18,562 nt of DNA, from NCBI GenBank assembly GCA_002492725.1, contig DLAF01000030.1, forward strand, positions 1 through 18,562, written 5' to 3'. The DNA is from Lachnospiraceae bacterium UBA7054 (GTDB lineage Bacteria > Bacillota > Clostridia > Lachnospirales > Lachnospiraceae). Of this stretch, positions 15,274 to 18,562 are shown piece by piece. A program made the position numbers and the translations under genes. The notes under the pieces were generated by a model. That model did no database searches. It was not told the DNA's origin and worked only from the letters and a program-made list of their open reading frames with translations. The number at the start of each line of letters is the position of its first letter. Positions within the stretch are counted from its first letter, which is position 1.

Positions 15274-16710
15274 TTACACGATTCCGCGTCCGCGGACCTT
15301 CTTGCTTGCCTTATTGCAGATCAAGACAAGTATGCAGCCGACCACTGATCGGAACAGACCTACCGCCGTGGTATAACCGTAGTTGGCGGCGCCGCCGCTG
15401 AAGGACTGTCTGTATATGTATGTCTGCAATACATCCGACTTGTCATATACGGAAGGATTGTACATAACGAATACGGACTCGAACAGATTCATAACTTTGG
15501 CCAGATTCAGAATAAATACCGTAATAATCGTATTGGCGAGCGCCGGCATGGTGATATAACGCATTCTGGCAAAACGGTTTGCGCCGTCGATCTGTGCCGC
15601 CTCATACAAATCAGGGCTGATGCCGGACAGCGTAGCCAGGAACAAGATTGTACCCCAACCGGTATCCTTCCAGATATTTACCAGATAATATACGCCCCTC
15701 CACGTCGATTCCGAAGTCAAAAATTCAATTGGCTGATCAATCAGACCGACATTCATCAGCATCTGATTTAACATACCGGAATCGGATGCCGACAGCATCA
15801 TCTTAAAGATGGAAGCCACCACTACCCACGACATAAAGTGAGGCAGATAGATGATCGTCTGTACCGACTTTTTAAAGTAGATGTTGAACATTTCATTCAG
15901 CAAGATGGAAATGACCACCGCCATAAAGGTATTTAAAAACAGCTTTATGATGGACAGCACCAGCGTATTACTGAATGCCGTGAGGAAATGTTTGCTGGAC
16001 AGCTTGGAAAGTGACGACAGTCCGAACATATCCACAAAATGCTTGATGCCGACATAAGTAGGCTCCTGACCGGAAATAAAATCCGTAAACGCATAGCGCA
16101 GGCCGGCCATCGGCAGATAGTTAAAAATGATCACAAAGATTAGCACCGGCAGGAACATGACATAGAATCCTCTGTAAATATAGATTCTCTGCCAGACCGT
16201 CTTATTGCCCGTGTACTGATAGTCAAGCTCACCGCTTCTGCGTTTCCGCTCGGCAGCGTTTTTATTGACATTCATAAAGCTTCCCGCCACCCCCACAATG
16301 GTGCCAAGGATAACAAGCGCGCCGGCAAGGCCGTTCTGCATCCCGGGAGCCCCGTGACGGGTGCAGATATTATTATAGACAATCGCATACACTACCGCGG
16401 CAAGTACCGTTGTAGCGATGGAAATTTTTTCGTATTTTATTGCACATAGTATAACGGAAGCCGTCAACAGCGCGATAAACAGATACCACAATACGGGCTG
16501 TTCATAGTTCATAAACCCGTATGCAGGATTAAATTTCTTGGAAGCATCCGAATTTTGTATCGCCGGGAAAAACCCGCCCACAAAAGAAATTACCGCCCCG
16601 GCAATCGCAATCGGATACAAATTTTTCTGAGGCTTCACCACGGCCCTGCCGCAGGCCGGGCAGCGAGTTGCCTTTTTCGGAATTTCAGCATTACAAGTTT
16701 TACACACCAT
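15274..16710 (-). CDS. Carbohydrate ABC transporter permease (YteP/LplB-like) with N-terminal zinc ribbon and extra membrane segments
   Basis: Permease of 478 aa, much longer than the usual roughly 300-320 aa. Residues 3-20 form a zinc ribbon (CKTC at 3-6 and CPAC at 17-20). Four extra hydrophobic segments follow at about 31-51, 72-92, 97-115 and 126-147, then a basic linker (NAAERKRRSGE). The standard LplB/YteP domain starts near 172 (VWQRIYIYRGFYVMFLPVL) and has six segments and an EAA loop at 369-391 (YEAAQIDGANRFARMRYITMP). I chose the ATG at 16710 because AAGGG lies 7 nt upstream; ATG 16716 is too close to it and the GTG at 16749 has no support. With its partner permease it should import rhamnogalacturonan or galacturonide oligomers. 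The role of the extension is unknown. Confidence 0.92.
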   Translation of the reverse strand: MVCKTCNAEIPKKATRCPACGRAVVKPQKNLYPIAIAGAVISFVGGFFPAIQNSDASKKFNPAYGFMNYEQPVLWYLFIALLTASVILCAIKYEKISIATTVLAAVVYAIVYNNICTRHGAPGMQNGLAGALVILGTIVGVAGSFMNVNKNAAERKRRSGELDYQYTGNKTVWQRIYIYRGFYVMFLPVLIFVIIFNYLPMAGLRYAFTDFISGQEPTYVGIKHFVDMFGLSSLSKLSSKHFLTAFSNTLVLSIIKLFLNTFMAVVISILLNEMFNIYFKKSVQTIIYLPHFMSWVVVASIFKMMLSASDSGMLNQMLMNVGLIDQPIEFLTSESTWRGVYYLVNIWKDTGWGTILFLATLSGISPDLYEAAQIDGANRFARMRYITMPALANTIITVFILNLAKVMNLFESVFVMYNPSVYDKSDVLQTYIYRQSFSGGAANYGYTTAVGLFRSVVGCILVLICNKASKKVRGRGIV

Positions 16711-16751
16711 AAGCATACCCTTCTCTCTAAGAAATACAATGGCTGCCACAG

Positions 16752-16787
16752 CCGGACGGCCGGGGGATTTCTCCCCGCGCCATCCGG
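16752..16787 (-). promoter_or_regulatory. GC-rich hairpin with GAAA loop just after the binding-protein gene
   Basis: Read on the leftward transcript, 16-nt arms pair with one G-U wobble and one two-base internal mismatch around a GAAA tetraloop. It lies in the 118-nt gap between the binding protein stop and the permease start. No U run follows, so it is not a standard terminator. Such structures can protect the 3' end of an upstream message and give more binding protein than permease; that role is inferred from position. Confidence 0.6.
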
Positions 16788-16828
16788 TCTGCTCGCAATC
16801 ATCTATTTAGCTGTCGCCAAATACCAAA

Positions 16829-18469
16829 TTACTGATTAAAAGACTCCAGAATAGCCGCTACGATATCGCCGCATTCCTCATTGTACTGATCGATCGCTTC
16901 CTGACCGGTCATCTCACCCTTTGCTACAGCCGCAATCAGCTTATCTTTCTCATCCCACAGATCGGAGCTGTAAGACTGATATACATCGGAAGAGTTGATC
17001 TTCGGTGCCGGAGAAGAATTCTCATCAAACAGCTTGAAGGACTCGTCAATCACAGGATCAGCCGCGGTATAAGGATCTTTATTTGCAAATGCGCCAATCT
17101 TTAAGTTTGCCTCAAACAGGTTCTTGGTGGTCTTGCTCTCCTTCTCGCTGCCTGCGGTTGCCTGCGTCGGCAGACCTTCAATGGTAGCCCCGTCATCATT
17201 CCACTGATAGTGAACACCCTCAACACCGTACTGCCATAACATCTGTACATCGCCGCCGTCCAGAATCTTGTCAACAAAGTACTGGAACACACCCTCAGGG
17301 TTCTTGCAAGCGCTCGTAATGCAGATCATAGGTGAAAGTCTCTCCATATAAGTACCAACTTCCTTGATCGGCTTCATCGCCCATGCGGTCGCATATGCAT
17401 CCGCATCCGGATAGATCTCGCCGGTATAGTTGGAAGCCAGCTTTGTCTTGATGGTATATGCCCATGTACCAGCCCAGTAGTTGAAGACGCTGGTGCCGTT
17501 CTCCAGATAGAACTTATCACGCACGTTAGCCGTGGAAGGATTCTCGAAGATCGTGCTGTCGATCACGCCGTTTTCATATCCCCATGCCAGTCTGTCAAGC
17601 GCCTCAACCATCGCAGGCTCTGTAAAACCGTCAACCCACTGTCCGGATGCGTCCTGATAAAACTCCGGATATGCGCCCTGATAGAACTCAGGCAGATAGT
17701 TTACATAGGGAGCCTCGTGGTTCACAAGGCCGGGAGCCAAAAGCGGCGCTACGCCCGTCGCTTCTTTCATATCCAACAAAAACTGCTGGAACCCTGCCCA
17801 ATCGGTAGGCAGCGTATCCTCTGTGTATCCTGCCTTTTCAGCCGCTACCGCTTTTACATAGGTAACCGTACCGTTACCACGAGCCGGATACATACCGTAG
17901 ATACCTTCCTGTCCGTCAGGGCCGGCGGTCTTCCACTGGTCGATAATCGTGGGCGCTATATCAGTCAGTCTTCCGGAATTGGCCGTCTCGGAATTGTTCC
18001 ATGCATCGGTCATATTCCACAAGCTGCCCTGTGCAGCATAAGAAGCATAATAGTTGGAAGGCAGAATAATGACATCTGCCAGGGTGCTCTCATCGGTAAA
18101 TGCGATACCCACCTGCTCTGCATAAGTAGAGTGATCGGGACGAACCCACTCAACATGAAGACCCAGAGCCTCATCCAGAGCCTTATAAAAGTCTTCTGCA
18201 TAGTTGTCACCCTCTTTGAAAATCGTACCATCCCACATCACTTTGATGGTCTCGGGCTTAGTAACCTCTGCGGGTGCTTCTGCTGCGGTATCTTCTGCAG
18301 CCGCAGGCTCCTGCGTCTCAGCGGCATCTGCCGCCGGCTGTTCCGCCTCCGTATTTGCATCGGCGGCAGGCGCTGCAGTGTTTGCGCCGCTTCCTTCCGG
18401 ATTGCCACATGCAGAAAGGGAGACAACCATGGATGCAGCCATAAGTAAAGATACAACCTTCTTCTTCAT
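16829..18469 (-). CDS. Extracellular solute-binding lipoprotein of a carbohydrate ABC importer (YtcQ/LplA-like)
   Basis: Family 1-type sugar-binding protein of 546 aa. A signal peptide (MKKK then a hydrophobic stretch) ends in the lipobox LSAC, with Cys21 as the lipidated residue, so the mature protein is anchored outside the membrane. Residues about 22-72 are an Ala/Glu/Pro-rich flexible linker, followed by the binding fold starting PETIKVMWDGTIF. The long size matches LplA/YtcQ proteins that bind pectin-type oligosaccharides. A perfect AAGGAGG ribosome binding site precedes the ATG. It is the first gene of the leftward operon, directly behind a -10 box and a cre-like operator, as expected for the operon's most abundant protein. 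Ligand specificity is inferred from the downstream enzymes. Confidence 0.93.
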   Translation of the reverse strand: MKKKVVSLLMAASMVVSLSACGNPEGSGANTAAPAADANTEAEQPAADAAETQEPAAAEDTAAEAPAEVTKPETIKVMWDGTIFKEGDNYAEDFYKALDEALGLHVEWVRPDHSTYAEQVGIAFTDESTLADVIILPSNYYASYAAQGSLWNMTDAWNNSETANSGRLTDIAPTIIDQWKTAGPDGQEGIYGMYPARGNGTVTYVKAVAAEKAGYTEDTLPTDWAGFQQFLLDMKEATGVAPLLAPGLVNHEAPYVNYLPEFYQGAYPEFYQDASGQWVDGFTEPAMVEALDRLAWGYENGVIDSTIFENPSTANVRDKFYLENGTSVFNYWAGTWAYTIKTKLASNYTGEIYPDADAYATAWAMKPIKEVGTYMERLSPMICITSACKNPEGVFQYFVDKILDGGDVQMLWQYGVEGVHYQWNDDGATIEGLPTQATAGSEKESKTTKNLFEANLKIGAFANKDPYTAADPVIDESFKLFDENSSPAPKINSSDVYQSYSSDLWDEKDKLIAAVAKGEMTGQEAIDQYNEECGDIVAAILESFNQ

Positions 18470-18503
18470 AATGAACCTCCTTAATTAATTTAATGTTGTT
18501 GTA

Positions 18504-18523
18504 AAATGTAACCGCTTACATTT
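18504..18523 (-). promoter_or_regulatory. Cre-like palindromic operator upstream of the binding-protein operon
   Basis: Perfect 8-bp inverted repeat AAATGTAA / TTACATTT around four central bases. Read leftwards, ATGTAAGCGGTTACA matches the CcpA cre consensus WTGNAANCGNWNNCW at every fixed position. It lies just downstream of the predicted -10, at about +2 to +21, a position suited to catabolite repression. A LacI-family repressor specific to the locus is an alternative binder. Confidence 0.72.
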
Positions 18524-18531
18524 CTATTCTC

Positions 18532-18537
18532 ATTATA
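18532..18537 (-). promoter_or_regulatory. Putative -10 box of the binding-protein operon
   Basis: A perfect TATAAT on the minus strand lies 62 nt before the ATG at 18469, giving a predicted start near 18525. The matching -35 would fall at about 18555-18560, inside the terminal C run, so it cannot be confirmed. Confidence 0.55.
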
Positions 18538-18542
18538 TTCTA

Positions 18543-18562
18543 CCCCCCCCCCCCCCCCCCCC
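18543..18562. repeat. Terminal homopolymer run of 20 C
   Basis: The window ends in an unbroken run of 20 C on the plus strand (G on the transcribed leftward strand). It replaces the position where a -35 box is expected. This suggests a contig end with a sequencing or assembly artefact rather than a biological tract, although a phase-variable tract cannot be excluded from the sequence alone. Confidence 0.9.

Overview
The window looks like part of a carbohydrate-utilisation locus from a gut or rumen Clostridia, most likely Lachnospiraceae. The evidence is moderate-GC DNA with Gram-positive style AGGAGG ribosome binding sites, a YtcQ/YteP/YtcP-type sugar importer with a lipoprotein binding protein, a CcpA-type cre-like site, and protein sequences with a Lachnospiraceae flavour. 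The taxon is inferred from style, not from a marker gene.

Thirteen genes run leftwards on the minus strand from about 18.5 kb to 2.6 kb and form a pectin / rhamnogalacturonan-I programme. From the 5' end they are: a solute-binding lipoprotein and two ABC permeases (no ATPase in the window), an SGNH rhamnogalacturonan acetylesterase, two GH43 glycosidases, a MATE transporter, a GH105 unsaturated rhamnogalacturonyl hydrolase, two PfkB-family 2-keto-3-deoxygluconate (KDG) kinases, KduI, a KduD-like dehydrogenase and KDPG aldolase. None of the degradative enzymes has a signal peptide, so lyase-generated oligosaccharides are probably imported and then deacetylated, debranched and split inside the cell. 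Unsaturated galacturonate then flows through KduI, KduD, KDG kinase and aldolase to pyruvate and glyceraldehyde 3-phosphate. The polysaccharide lyase, the transport ATPase and any dedicated regulator are not in the window.

At the left edge, a plus-strand GH4 6-phospho-beta-glucosidase is divergent from a BadF/NAGK-type sugar kinase. It converges on the aldolase with only 11 bases between stop codons. This pair looks like a separate beta-glucoside module.

Two similar operators (ATGTAAG-2 nt-STTACA, where S is C or G) sit at or just past the -10 boxes in front of the binding protein and in front of the second KDG kinase. This suggests at least two co-regulated promoters. The most unusual items are an ankyrin-repeat domain fused to a GH43 enzyme, an ABC permease with an N-terminal zinc ribbon and four extra membrane segments, and a roughly 190-bp cluster of perfect hairpins between the transport and enzyme genes. 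The window ends in a 20-base C run that may be an assembly or sequencing artefact.
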